A stretch of 6,590 nt of DNA from Mycobacterium sp. (GTDB taxonomy: Bacteria > Actinomycetota > Actinomycetes > Mycobacteriales > Mycobacteriaceae), in the NCBI GenBank assembly GCA_018882545.1, contig VERS01000126.1, positions 1 through 6,590 of the forward strand. Reading direction: 5' to 3'. Under the pieces are notes generated by a model. It made no database searches. It was given only the letters and a program-made list of their open reading frames with translations, and was not told the DNA's origin. Numbering within the stretch: position 1 is the stretch's first letter; each line of letters opens with the position of its first letter. A program made the translations under genes and the position numbers. Positions 1 to 6,148 of this stretch are shown in pieces.

Positions 1-350
1 TCATCGGAGTGCCCGGCGCCTCCGGCGGGAGCGCGGCCGGCAGCGTCGTCGGCAGCGTCGTCGGCCTCGTCTCGGAGCGCGACGTGGGTCGCTACCTGCA
101 CGAGCACGGGCCGGACCTGCTGCGCCTGCCGGTCGGGCAGATCATGAGCGTCGTCGCGGTCACCTGCGGGCCCGATGATCCGGTCGACGACCTGGCCGCA
201 CTGATGACCAACAACCGGGTGCGCCACGTGCCGGTCCTCGACGACGGACGGCTGGTTGGCATCGTCAGCATCGGCGACGTGGTCAAAAACCGGATGGAGG
301 AACTGCAGTCCGAGCGCCAGCAGCTGCGCGCCTACATCACCGGCGGCTGA
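1..350 (+). CDS. CBS-domain protein, 3' part (5' end outside window)
   Basis: The reading frame is open from the window edge (first full codon at 3) to TGA at 348-350. The visible 115 or so residues hold the end of one CBS motif (GLVSERDVGRYL) and a complete second one (VGQIM...VRHVPVLDDGRLVGIVSIGDVVK), then a charged helical tail (MEELQSERQQLRAY). Tandem CBS pairs form a Bateman module that usually binds adenine nucleotides and acts as an energy or ligand sensor. No catalytic domain follows, so this looks like a stand-alone CBS protein of the Rv2406c type (about 140 aa, from memory), probably cytoplasmic. Just before SERD there is a Gly/Ser/Val-rich stretch with a repeated GSVV unit, which I remember as much shorter in the M. 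tuberculosis protein. The gene is convergent with the MazF-like gene, 11 bp away. The GTG at 9 is internal, not the start. Ligand unknown. Confidence 0.9.
   Translation, partial: IGVPGASGGSAAGSVVGSVVGLVSERDVGRYLHEHGPDLLRLPVGQIMSVVAVTCGPDDPVDDLAALMTNNRVRHVPVLDDGRLVGIVSIGDVVKNRMEELQSERQQLRAYITGG
39..62 (+). repeat. 12-bp in-frame tandem repeat in CBS gene
   Basis: The unit GGCAGCGTCGTC occurs twice exactly (39-50 and 51-62), followed by a degenerate partial copy (GGCCTCGTC, 63-71). It encodes Gly-Ser-Val-Val repeats within the first visible CBS motif. Being a multiple of three, copy number could change by slippage without breaking the frame. Confidence 0.7.
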
Positions 351-366
351 CCGGCCGGCGGTCAGC
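346..366. terminator. Perfect hairpin across two convergent stop codons
   Basis: GCTGACCG (346-353) and CGGTCAGC (359-366) form a perfect 8-bp inverted repeat with a 5-nt loop. The TGA of the CBS gene (348-350) is in one arm and the TGA of the MazF-like gene (complement of 362-364) is in the other. A hairpin here would end transcripts from both sides. There is no T tract on either side, so it is not a classical intrinsic terminator; mycobacteria often lack U tails, so a bidirectional terminator is plausible but inferred. Confidence 0.5.
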
Positions 367-994
367 TCCAGAAGTACTCGGCGCGCAGTCGAGCGGCGAC
401 GACCTCGAAGGTGGCCCGGTCCATGACCGCGCCCTCCCGCCGGATGCTCTCCTCAGGCACGTCCAGGACGGGGTCCAGCCGCACCCAGGAGGGTCGGCCC
501 TCGCCGTCCTCGTAGCCCGAATCCCAGCTGCCGGTCCCGACGTGCACCCAGCCGGGTTCGTGGGCGTGCCGGGCCTGACTGGACAGCATCAGCCCCAGCA
601 GGGTGCTGCGCTCACGGCCCACCACCAGCACCGGCCGGTCCTTGCCCTTCGTCGGATCGTCCTCATAGACCACCCAGGTCCAGACCACCTCGCCGGGATC
701 GGCGCGGCCGTCCAGGTCCGGCGCATAGACCACCCGGCGGGCTCGGCGGGCGGTGGGGACCAGCACCCGGGCGACCGGGCGGCCGGCGGTGATGGCGACC
801 CGGGTTTCGGGGGGTCCGGCGTTGGCGACGAGGACTTCGATGCCGAGCCGGATGCCCTGCTGCAGACCCTGTTGGATGGCCCGCTGTACCCCGTTGGGCT
901 GCTGAAGTTGACGGATCAGCTTGGGAGCCTCGGTGAACACCAGATGCTCGGTATCCCTCAGGAAACGCTGAAACGTCCTCCACTGCGACGCCAT
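362..994 (-). CDS. PemK/MazF-like protein (Rv2405-type), solitary
   Basis: A 210-residue protein. The second half resembles the PemK/MazF endoribonuclease fold: PGEVVWTWVVYEDDPTKGKDRPVLVVGRE (residues about 100-129 here written as family motif, in two pieces PGEVVWTWV and KDRPVLVVGRE), then LLGLMLSSQ. R120 sits where MazF has its catalytic Arg. S138/S139 are near the position where MazF has a catalytic Thr, so catalytic ability is uncertain. The first 95 or so residues are not MazF-like: a basic start, then a Gln/Gly-rich amphipathic helix (about 38-53). No antitoxin-sized gene adjoins it, so calling it a toxin would be over-reading; from memory the M. tuberculosis homologue is only called a conserved protein. 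The start at 994 is chosen because TATGCT lies 7 nt upstream on the same strand, as in a leaderless mRNA. The frame stays open far upstream, but that part runs antisense to lepA. An ATG at 1006 would overlap the -10. Confidence 0.75.
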   Translation of the reverse strand: MASQWRTFQRFLRDTEHLVFTEAPKLIRQLQQPNGVQRAIQQGLQQGIRLGIEVLVANAGPPETRVAITAGRPVARVLVPTARRARRVVYAPDLDGRADPGEVVWTWVVYEDDPTKGKDRPVLVVGRERSTLLGLMLSSQARHAHEPGWVHVGTGSWDSGYEDGEGRPSWVRLDPVLDVPEESIRREGAVMDRATFEVVAARLRAEYFWS

Positions 995-1001
995 TCTCGA
1001 C

Positions 1002-1007
1002 AGCATA
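1002..1007 (-). promoter_or_regulatory. -10 box, leaderless promoter of MazF-like gene
   Basis: On the minus strand TATGCT (1007 to 1002) matches the mycobacterial TANNNT -10. It is followed by 7 nt and then the ATG at 994, so the transcript would begin at or next to the start codon. There is no clear Shine-Dalgarno sequence, which fits leaderless expression. The -35 is not recognisable. Confidence 0.45.
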
Positions 1008-1063
1008 GGCGAGGCACCGCATGGGCCGCGCGGCGCGATTGTGCCCGGCCGCCCTTGGCTGGA

Positions 1064-1069
1064 TAGGCT
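1064..1069 (+). promoter_or_regulatory. -10 box, probable lepA promoter
   Basis: TAGGCT matches TANNNT and would start transcription near 1076, giving a leader of about 33 nt with an AGGAG ribosome-binding site. A weak -35 candidate, TTGTGC (1039-1044), is 19 nt upstream. The same TAG is the in-frame stop that bounds the lepA reading frame, so a promoter here would mean that translation cannot begin further upstream. Confidence 0.4.
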
Positions 1070-1097
1070 TGGCTTAGCCGGAACCCGCGCGCTCATC

Positions 1098-1102
1098 AGG
1101 AG
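1098..1102 (+). promoter_or_regulatory. lepA ribosome-binding site deciding a non-AUG start
   Basis: AGGAG is a strong Shine-Dalgarno match. It is followed directly by ATT (1103) and, after a 6-nt spacer, by ATC (1109), both in the lepA frame. Only ATC has normal spacing. No ATG, GTG or TTG exists in this frame between the upstream stop (1064-1066) and ATG 1211. Confidence 0.6.
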
Positions 1103-1108
1103 ATTCCC

Positions 1109-2986
1109 ATCAGCAGCTTCGCCGATCAGACGTTCACGGCGCCGGCGCAGATCCGAAACTTCTGCATCATCGCCCATATCGACCACGGCAAGTCCACGCT
1201 TGCCGACCGGATGCTGCAGTTGACCGGAGTCGTCGACGAGCGTTCGATGCGGGCCCAGTACCTGGACCGGATGGATATCGAACGGGAGCGCGGTATCACC
1301 ATCAAGGCCCAGAACGTCCGGTTGCCGTGGACGGTGCGCGCCGGCGACGACCGGGGCCTGACCGCCGGGGACTACGTCCTGCACCTGATCGACACCCCCG
1401 GCCACGTGGACTTCACCTACGAGGTCTCCCGCGCACTGGAGGCCTGCGAGGGTGCGGTGCTGCTGGTCGACGCCGCCCAGGGCATCGAGGCGCAGACGCT
1501 GGCCAACCTCTATCTGGCGCTGGACCGCGACCTGGCCATCATCCCGGTGCTCAACAAGATCGACCTGCCCGCCGCCGACCCCGACCGCTATGCCGCCGAG
1601 TTGGCCCACATCATCGGCTGCGAACCCGAGGAGGTGCTGCGGGTGTCCGGCAAGACCGGCGAGGGGGTGCCCGCCCTGCTCGACGAGGTGGTCCGTCTGG
1701 TGCCCCCGCCCACCGGGGACGCCGACGCGCCGGCGCGGGCGATGATCTTCGACTCGGTCTACGACATCTACCGCGGTGTGGTCACCTACGTGCGGGTGGT
1801 CGACGGCAAGATCACCCCGCGGGAAAAGATCAAGATGATGTCCACCGGCGCCACCCACGAACTGCTCGAGGTCGGCATCGTCTCACCGGAGCCCAAGCCC
1901 ACCGACGGTCTCGGCGTCGGGGAGGTCGGCTACCTCATCACCGGGGTCAAGGACGTCCGGCAGTCCAAAGTCGGCGACACCGTCACCAGCGCCCGGCACG
2001 GCGCCACCCAGGCCCTCACCGGCTACCGCGAACCCAAGCCGATGGTCTACTCGGGCCTGTACCCGGTGGACGGCTCGGACTACCCCAATCTGCGGGACGC
2101 GCTGGACAAGCTGCAACTCAACGACGCCGCCCTGACCTACGAGCCGGAAACCTCGGTGGCACTCGGATTCGGCTTCCGCTGCGGCTTTTTGGGCCTGCTG
2201 CACATGGAGATCACCCGGGAACGCCTCGAGCGCGAATTCGACCTCGACCTGATCTCCACCTCGCCCAACGTGGTCTACCGGGTCATCGAGGAGGACGGTA
2301 CGGAGAAGATCGTCACCAACCCGTCGGACTGGCCGGACGGCAAGACCCGCACCGTCTTCGAGCCGGTGGTCAAGACCACCATCATCGCGCCCAGCGAGTT
2401 CATCGGCACGATCATGGAGCTGTGCCAGTCCCGCCGCGGCGAACTCGGCGGGATGGACTACCTGTCCCCCGAACGCGTCGAACTGCGCTACACGATGCCG
2501 CTGGGGGAGATCATCTTCGACTTCTTCGACTCGCTGAAGTCGCGCACCCGCGGTTATGCCAGCCTGGACTACGAGGAGGCCGGTGAGCAGGAAGCCGCCC
2601 TGGTCAAGGTCGACATCCTGCTGCAGGGGGAGGCCGTCGACGCGTTCAGCGCGATCGTCCACCGGGACTCCGCGCAGGCCTACGGGCACAAAATGACCAC
2701 CAAGCTCAAGGAACTCATCCCCCGCCAGCAGTTCGAGGTGCCGGTTCAGGCCGCGATCGGCTCGAAAATCATTGCCCGCGAGAACATCCGGGCCATCCGC
2801 AAGGACGTGCTTGCCAAGTGCTACGGCGGGGACATCACCCGCAAGCGCAAACTGCTGGAGAAGCAGAAGGAAGGCAAGAAGCGGATGAAGACCATTGGGC
2901 GGGTGGACGTCCCACAGGAGGCCTTCGTCGCCGCGCTGTCCACCGATGCGGCCGGAGATAAACCAGGCGACAAAACACGGAGGTAG
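1109..2986 (+). CDS. lepA: Elongation factor 4 (LepA), translational GTPase
   Basis: LepA/EF4 is a ribosome-binding GTPase proposed to act on stalled or mistranslocated ribosomes and in 30S assembly. Numbered from ATC 1109 (625 aa), all GTPase motifs are present: G1 AHIDHGKST (22-30), G2 around RGIT (61-64), G3 DTPGH (95-99, with the catalytic His), G4 NKID (149-152), G5 SGKTG (180-184). EF-G-like domains follow, then the LepA-specific C-terminal domain with its basic segment ([20 protein letters not shown]). The length fits the family, roughly 600-650. The start is odd: the first canonical codon, ATG 1211, lies after the P-loop and would destroy the GTPase. The frame is closed by TAG at 1064. 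AUC 1109 behind AGGAG fits best, with AUU 1103 the alternative. From memory M. tuberculosis LepA contains the same [10 protein letters not shown] stretch, where QE encodes the ribosome-binding site. The gene leads into lppR with no gap. Function very secure, start less so. Confidence 0.95.
   Translation: MSSFADQTFTAPAQIRNFCIIAHIDHGKSTLADRMLQLTGVVDERSMRAQYLDRMDIERERGITIKAQNVRLPWTVRAGDDRGLTAGDYVLHLIDTPGHVDFTYEVSRALEACEGAVLLVDAAQGIEAQTLANLYLALDRDLAIIPVLNKIDLPAADPDRYAAELAHIIGCEPEEVLRVSGKTGEGVPALLDEVVRLVPPPTGDADAPARAMIFDSVYDIYRGVVTYVRVVDGKITPREKIKMMSTGATHELLEVGIVSPEPKPTDGLGVGEVGYLITGVKDVRQSKVGDTVTSARHGATQALTGYREPKPMVYSGLYPVDGSDYPNLRDALDKLQLNDAALTYEPETSVALGFGFRCGFLGLLHMEITRERLEREFDLDLISTSPNVVYRVIEEDGTEKIVTNPSDWPDGKTRTVFEPVVKTTIIAPSEFIGTIMELCQSRRGELGGMDYLSPERVELRYTMPLGEIIFDFFDSLKSRTRGYASLDYEEAGEQEAALVKVDILLQGEAVDAFSAIVHRDSAQAYGHKMTTKLKELIPRQQFEVPVQAAIGSKIIARENIRAIRKDVLAKCYGGDITRKRKLLEKQKEGKKRMKTIGRVDVPQEAFVAALSTDAAGDKPGDKTRR
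2979..2983 (+). promoter_or_regulatory. Ribosome-binding site at lepA stop, for lppR
   Basis: GGAGG overlaps the last lepA codons, just before its TAG (2984-2986). Seven nt downstream, in the lppR frame, is ATT (2991), with no ATG, GTG or TTG at usable distance. The placement suggests translational coupling of lppR to lepA and a second non-AUG start in this operon. Confidence 0.45.
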
Positions 2987-2990
2987 GGGG

Positions 2991-3728
2991 ATTTCCGTCG
3001 GTAGCGCGGCCGTCGTCCCGCGGATGCTCGCCGCGGCGATCTGTGTCGGGGTGTCGGCGGGCTGTGTCGGCACCGTCGGCGGCGAGGCAGTCCGCAAGCA
3101 GGCGGTAGGCCCGCGGGATGCGCTGCCCAGCGAAAACCAGGTGGCCCAGGCGGTGGGCAACCTGCTCGATCCGACCAGCCCGCCGCTGATCGGCGGGATC
3201 TCGCTGCTGCCCAACGGTATTCGGGACAGCGAGGAGGTGACACCGCTGGAATGCCTCGGTGCGGCGACACCGCTGATGCGGGTCGTCTACGAGCGCGGCG
3301 ATGTCCGCGCCGTCGGTCTGCAGGACTTCTCCCGCTACGGCGAGGGGCTGACGGTCTCCAGCGCCCACACCGGGGTGGTGCAGTTCGGCTCGCCGGCCGA
3401 GGCGGCGCGGATGTTCGACGCCTTCGCCGAACAGTGGCGGGCCTGCGCCGACACCCAGGTCAGTGTGCGGGTCACCGCCAACTCCGCGTTGGACTGGACG
3501 GTGACCGACGTCCGGGAATCCGACGGGATCGTGTCGGCGACGGTCTTCAACGGGGAGACCGAACGGCAGGCGGCCTTCCCCACCGAGCACGCCATCGGTC
3601 TGGCAGAGGAGTACATCATCGACGTCGACGTCGCGGTCACCGCCCCCGAGCCGTCCCAGCGGGTGGCCGCCGGCCGGGCGGTCGAACTGGTCCGGCTCAT
3701 CCGCGACAACATCGCCGCCGACCGCTGA
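2991..3728 (+). CDS. lppR: LppR-like lipoprotein with PknH-like sensor domain
   Basis: An exported lipoprotein of about 245 residues (numbered from ATT 2991). Residues 1-24 form a signal peptide with Arg11, a hydrophobic run (MLAAAICVGV) and a lipobox ending SAGC, so Cys25 is the probable lipidated residue. The remainder resembles the PknH-like extracellular sensor domain of mycobacteria: LPSENQVAQAVGNLL, TPLECLGAATPLMRVVY, VVQFGSPAEAARMF, EQWRACAD. Cys88 and Cys152 probably form the disulfide typical of this fold. The domain is thought to bind an unknown ligand at the cell surface. Position right after lepA matches M. tuberculosis lppR (from memory). The start is uncertain. ATG 3024 leaves a 13-residue signal with no positive charge. 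ATG 2946 overlaps lepA and has no ribosome-binding site. TTG 2895 is worse. ATT 2991 has GGAGG at good spacing. Product family fairly sure; start about even. Confidence 0.8.
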   Translation: MSVGSAAVVPRMLAAAICVGVSAGCVGTVGGEAVRKQAVGPRDALPSENQVAQAVGNLLDPTSPPLIGGISLLPNGIRDSEEVTPLECLGAATPLMRVVYERGDVRAVGLQDFSRYGEGLTVSSAHTGVVQFGSPAEAARMFDAFAEQWRACADTQVSVRVTANSALDWTVTDVRESDGIVSATVFNGETERQAAFPTEHAIGLAEEYIIDVDVAVTAPEPSQRVAAGRAVELVRLIRDNIAADR

Positions 3729-3774
3729 CCGCCGCCCGAGGCGGGCCGCCGCGACGAACCGGGTGGCGGCTCAG
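3725..3774. terminator. Inverted repeat across convergent lppR and trehalase ends
   Basis: CTGACCGCC (3725-3733) can pair with GGCGG (3765-3769) and TCAG (3771-3774), leaving C3770 bulged: 9 bp in all. A smaller hairpin GCCCG-AGG-CGGGC (3734-3746) is nested inside. Both TGA stops (3726-3728 on plus, complement of 3771-3773 on minus) sit in opposite arms. No T tract follows. A bidirectional terminator is plausible but unproven; the 42-bp gap holds no gene. Confidence 0.4.
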
Positions 3775-5774
3775 GAGGGCGCGTTGGCCGGGTGGAACAT
3801 CCCGGTGCCGTCGGCCTGCTCCTCGGCCCGGATCACATGGACGACGGCGTTGATCAGCGCCAGATGCGTGAAGGCCTGCGGGAAGTTCCCCAGATGGCGG
3901 CCGGTACTCGGCTCGATCTCCTCGGCGTAGAGGTGCAGCGGGCTGGCGAAGGACAGCAGCCGCTCGCACAGGTGCCTGGCCCGGCTCACCTCGCCGATCT
4001 CCACCAGCGCCGACACCAGCCAGAAGGAGCAGATCGTGAACGCGCCCTCCTCGCCGGTCAGGCCGTCGTCGGTCTCCTCCACCCGGTAGCGCAGCACCAG
4101 GCCGTCCTCGGTGAGTTCGTCGGCGATGGCCAGCACGGTGGCCCGCACCCGCGGATCATCCGGCGGCAGGAACCGCACCAGCGGTACCAGCAGCAGCGAG
4201 GCGTCCAGCGCGTTGTTGCCGTACCGCTGGGTCAGCACCCCGCGTGCGTCGACCCCGTTGGCCAGCACGTCGGCTTTGATCTCATCGGCGATCACCCGCC
4301 ACTGCTGGGCGTAGCTCTTGGCGCCCTGCAGGGCGGCCAGTCGGGCGCCCCGGTCCAGCGCCACCCAGCACATCACCTTCGAGGAGGTGAAGTGCTGGGG
4401 CTCCCCGCGCACCTCCCAGATACCGCGGTCGGGTTCGCGCCAGTGTTTGATGGCTTCCTCGACCTGCTCCTTGAGCACCGGCCACAGCTGATCGGAGATG
4501 TTCTCCCGGGACTTGCTGTGCAGGTAAACCGAGTCGAGCATGGTGCCCCAGATATCGTGCTGGCGTTGGTTGTAGGCCCCGTTGCCGATCCGGACCGGCC
4601 GGGCGCCGTCATAACCGGAGAGGTGACTGAGTTCCTCCTCGGCCAGTTCCCGCTCGCCGCCGACGGCGTACATCACCTGCAGCGGTTGGCGTTCGCCGTT
4701 GTTGGCCCCGGACACGTCGGCGATGAACGAGAAGAAGTCGTCGGCTTCGCGGTCCAGTCCGAGCGTGTAGAGGCCCCACAGTGCGAAGGTGGAATCCCGC
4801 ACCCACGCATAGCGGTAGTCCCAATTGCGCACTCCCTGAGGGGTTTCCGGCAGCGAGGTGGTGCTGGCGGCCAGCAGGGCGCCGGTGGGCGAATACGTCA
4901 AGCCCTTCAACGTCAGCGCGCTGCGCTGCAGATAGGCCCGCCAGGGATGGTCCGGGAAGTCCCCGATGTTGATCCACTGCCGCCAGGCTTCGCTGGTCTG
5001 CCACATCTTCTCGGCGGCTTCCTCGAAGGTCTGCGGCGCGGGATGCCGGGACCAGGACAGCGCCACGAAGACGTTGTCGCCGTCCTTGAGACGGGTCCGG
5101 GCCCGGGCTTCCCGGCCCTCGATGCCGATCCGCAGGTTGGTGGTCAGCCGCATCGTCGGGTGCGCGTCGGGATCGGTGCGGGCCCGGGCGATCGCCTCGC
5201 CGTAGGCGTTGGCCGAGTACTCCCAGCTGGCGGTACTGCGGCCGTAGTCGAAGGCGGGTTCGCAGTTCATGACCAGTTCGACGGTCCCGCTGACGCACCG
5301 CACCGTGCGCAACAGAATGTGCTCGGCGTCCCAGTCCATCGGCGTGCGGCGGTGAGTGCGGGACCGGGCGTCGGTGTCATGCCAGGGGCCCATCACCAAG
5401 GTGTCCCGCACGATGATCCAGCCGGTGGGGGTTTGCCAGGTGGTCTCCATGATCAGGCTGCCGGGCAGGTAACGCCGGGCCGCCGGCACCGTCACCCCGT
5501 ACGGCCCCAGCCGGAAGTGACCGGCTCCGCGGTCCAGGATCGACCCGAACACGCTGGGGGAGTCCGGGCGCGGGACGCACATCCACTCCACCGAACCGGC
5601 CGCCGAGATCAGGCAGGTGTTCTCGCAGTCGGACAGGAAGGCGTAGTCCGCGATCGGCGGGAATTGGTTGCGCACCGGGCCGGCGGGCATATCCGGCGGC
5701 GTCTTGCCGACACCGGGTCCACCGCCCTGGCCACCTTGCCGCCCACCACCTGCGGGTTGGTCGTCGGTCAACAT
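3771..5774 (-). CDS. treH: GH15-family trehalase (Rv2402-type)
   Basis: The protein has 667 residues and the glycoside hydrolase 15 layout: an N-terminal beta-sandwich domain (about 38-270, with YAFLSDCENTCLI and GSVEWMCVPRPDSPSVFG) and an (alpha/alpha)6 catalytic domain. Landmarks are NWDYRYAWVRDSTFALWGL (317-335), GIWEVRGEPQHFTSSKVMCW (451-470) where E454 is the probable general acid, and YAEEIEPSTGRHLGNFPQAF (616-635) where E618 or E619 is the probable base. Close relatives in M. smegmatis hydrolyse alpha,alpha-trehalose to two glucose, a step in trehalose recycling; glucoamylase activity is the family alternative. There is no signal peptide, so it is probably cytoplasmic. The ATG at 5774 lies 70 bp from the divergent membrane gene. 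Residues 9-23 are Gly-rich and unconserved-looking, and ATG 5690 (639 aa) is an alternative start just before the conserved region. The frame also stays open to 5975, but that part is antisense to the next gene. The symbol follows mycobacterial usage. Confidence 0.88.
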   Translation of the reverse strand: MLTDDQPAGGGRQGGQGGGPGVGKTPPDMPAGPVRNQFPPIADYAFLSDCENTCLISAAGSVEWMCVPRPDSPSVFGSILDRGAGHFRLGPYGVTVPAARRYLPGSLIMETTWQTPTGWIIVRDTLVMGPWHDTDARSRTHRRTPMDWDAEHILLRTVRCVSGTVELVMNCEPAFDYGRSTASWEYSANAYGEAIARARTDPDAHPTMRLTTNLRIGIEGREARARTRLKDGDNVFVALSWSRHPAPQTFEEAAEKMWQTSEAWRQWINIGDFPDHPWRAYLQRSALTLKGLTYSPTGALLAASTTSLPETPQGVRNWDYRYAWVRDSTFALWGLYTLGLDREADDFFSFIADVSGANNGERQPLQVMYAVGGERELAEEELSHLSGYDGARPVRIGNGAYNQRQHDIWGTMLDSVYLHSKSRENISDQLWPVLKEQVEEAIKHWREPDRGIWEVRGEPQHFTSSKVMCWVALDRGARLAALQGAKSYAQQWRVIADEIKADVLANGVDARGVLTQRYGNNALDASLLLVPLVRFLPPDDPRVRATVLAIADELTEDGLVLRYRVEETDDGLTGEEGAFTICSFWLVSALVEIGEVSRARHLCERLLSFASPLHLYAEEIEPSTGRHLGNFPQAFTHLALINAVVHVIRAEEQADGTGMFHPANAPS

Positions 5775-5828
5775 CGAGCCATCATCGCTGTCGCGGCGCG
5801 GGCGCGTCCACCGATCGGGCCAACCCCG

Positions 5829-5838
5829 AGGATAGGGT
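5829..5838. promoter_or_regulatory. Overlapping divergent -10 boxes
   Basis: On plus, TAGGGT (5833-5838) is followed by 6 nt and the GTG at 5845, the geometry of a leaderless promoter. On minus, TATCCT (5834 to 5829) could serve the trehalase with a leader of about 48 nt. The two boxes overlap by 2 bp, so polymerase could not occupy both at once. The plus box is the better supported; neither has a clear -35. Confidence 0.4.
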
Positions 5839-5844
5839 GACCGG

Positions 5845-6039
5845 GTGGACGGAATCCTCAACTGGTGGGACGGCTTCGAGTTGTGGCTGTCGGGACTGGG
5901 CTTCGTCTGGCAGACCCTCATCGTGATGCCGGTGGTGCTGCTGCTGGCCTTCGGTGTCGCCCTCGGAATCGACACCGTGCTCGGCGGCGGAATCCGGATC
6001 GTCCGCCGGCTGCGCGATCCCCGCCAGGGGAGTCGATGA
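5845..6039 (+). CDS. Small one-pass membrane protein (64 aa)
   Basis: The protein has one hydrophobic span (about 21-42, VWQTLIVMPVVLLLAFGVAL), a Trp-rich amphipathic N-terminus (NWWDGFELW) and a basic C-terminus (RIVRRLRDPR), so the C-terminus should be cytoplasmic. No catalytic motif is seen. The GTG start is supported by TAGGGT 6 nt upstream, implying a leaderless mRNA. The position matches a small conserved membrane protein next to the trehalase in M. tuberculosis (Rv2401A, from memory). The TGA overlaps the ATG of the next microprotein, so the pair is probably translationally coupled and may act together. Function unknown. Confidence 0.75.
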   Translation: MDGILNWWDGFELWLSGLGFVWQTLIVMPVVLLLAFGVALGIDTVLGGGIRIVRRLRDPRQGSR

Positions 6040-6122
6040 ACGGTATGCCGCGCTCCCGGGTGACCCTTGCGCTGGTGGCGCTGCTGATCCTGGTGGTGGT
6101 GGTCTGGCTGCTCAACCGCTGA
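6036..6122 (+). CDS. 28-residue membrane microprotein
   Basis: An ORF of 28 codons starts at ATG 6036, overlapping the previous stop as ATGA, with AGGGGAG at 6026-6032 just upstream. The protein is MNGMPRSR followed by one hydrophobic helix (VTLALVALLILVVVVWLL, about 9-26) and a short Asn-Arg end. Arg6 and Arg8 suggest that the N-terminus stays inside. The coupled start, the ribosome-binding site and a clean transmembrane helix argue that it is a real gene, though too short for most gene finders. It ends 13 bp before the next promoter. No family recognised. An ATG at 6045 would give 25 residues but loses the coupling. Confidence 0.6.
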   Translation: MNGMPRSRVTLALVALLILVVVVWLLNR

Positions 6123-6135
6123 GCCGGTCGGGTGT

Positions 6136-6141
6136 TAGGCT
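6136..6141 (+). promoter_or_regulatory. -10 box of leaderless cysteine leader and subI transcript
   Basis: TAGGCT matches TANNNT. Seven nt later comes the ATG at 6149, so transcription should begin at or beside that start codon. The -35 is not clear. Spacing is the same as for the MazF-like gene promoter. Confidence 0.6.
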
Positions 6142-6148
6142 GCCCGCT

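Noticed and set aside
1041..1223. A 60-residue Arg-rich plus-strand frame before lepA
   Set aside because: Out of frame with the clear LepA N-terminus and of shadow composition; no ribosome-binding site.
362..1858. A 498-residue minus-strand frame
   Set aside because: Only the last 210 residues are gene-like; the upstream part runs antisense to lepA and is a high-GC shadow.
1211..2986. lepA beginning at ATG 1211
   Set aside because: This would remove the P-loop AHIDHGKST, which is intact and in frame just upstream.
1883..3214. A 443-residue minus-strand frame over lepA and lppR
   Set aside because: Antisense to well-recognised genes, with no family motif; typical of GC-rich third positions.
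3792..5840. A 682-residue plus-strand frame over the trehalase
   Set aside because: The minus strand carries clear GH15 motifs throughout; the plus frame shows only His/Gly/Pro/Gln-rich shadow sequence.
5775..5975. N-terminal extension of the trehalase to 5975
   Set aside because: It runs antisense through the 64-aa membrane gene and past the divergent promoter, and looks non-conserved.
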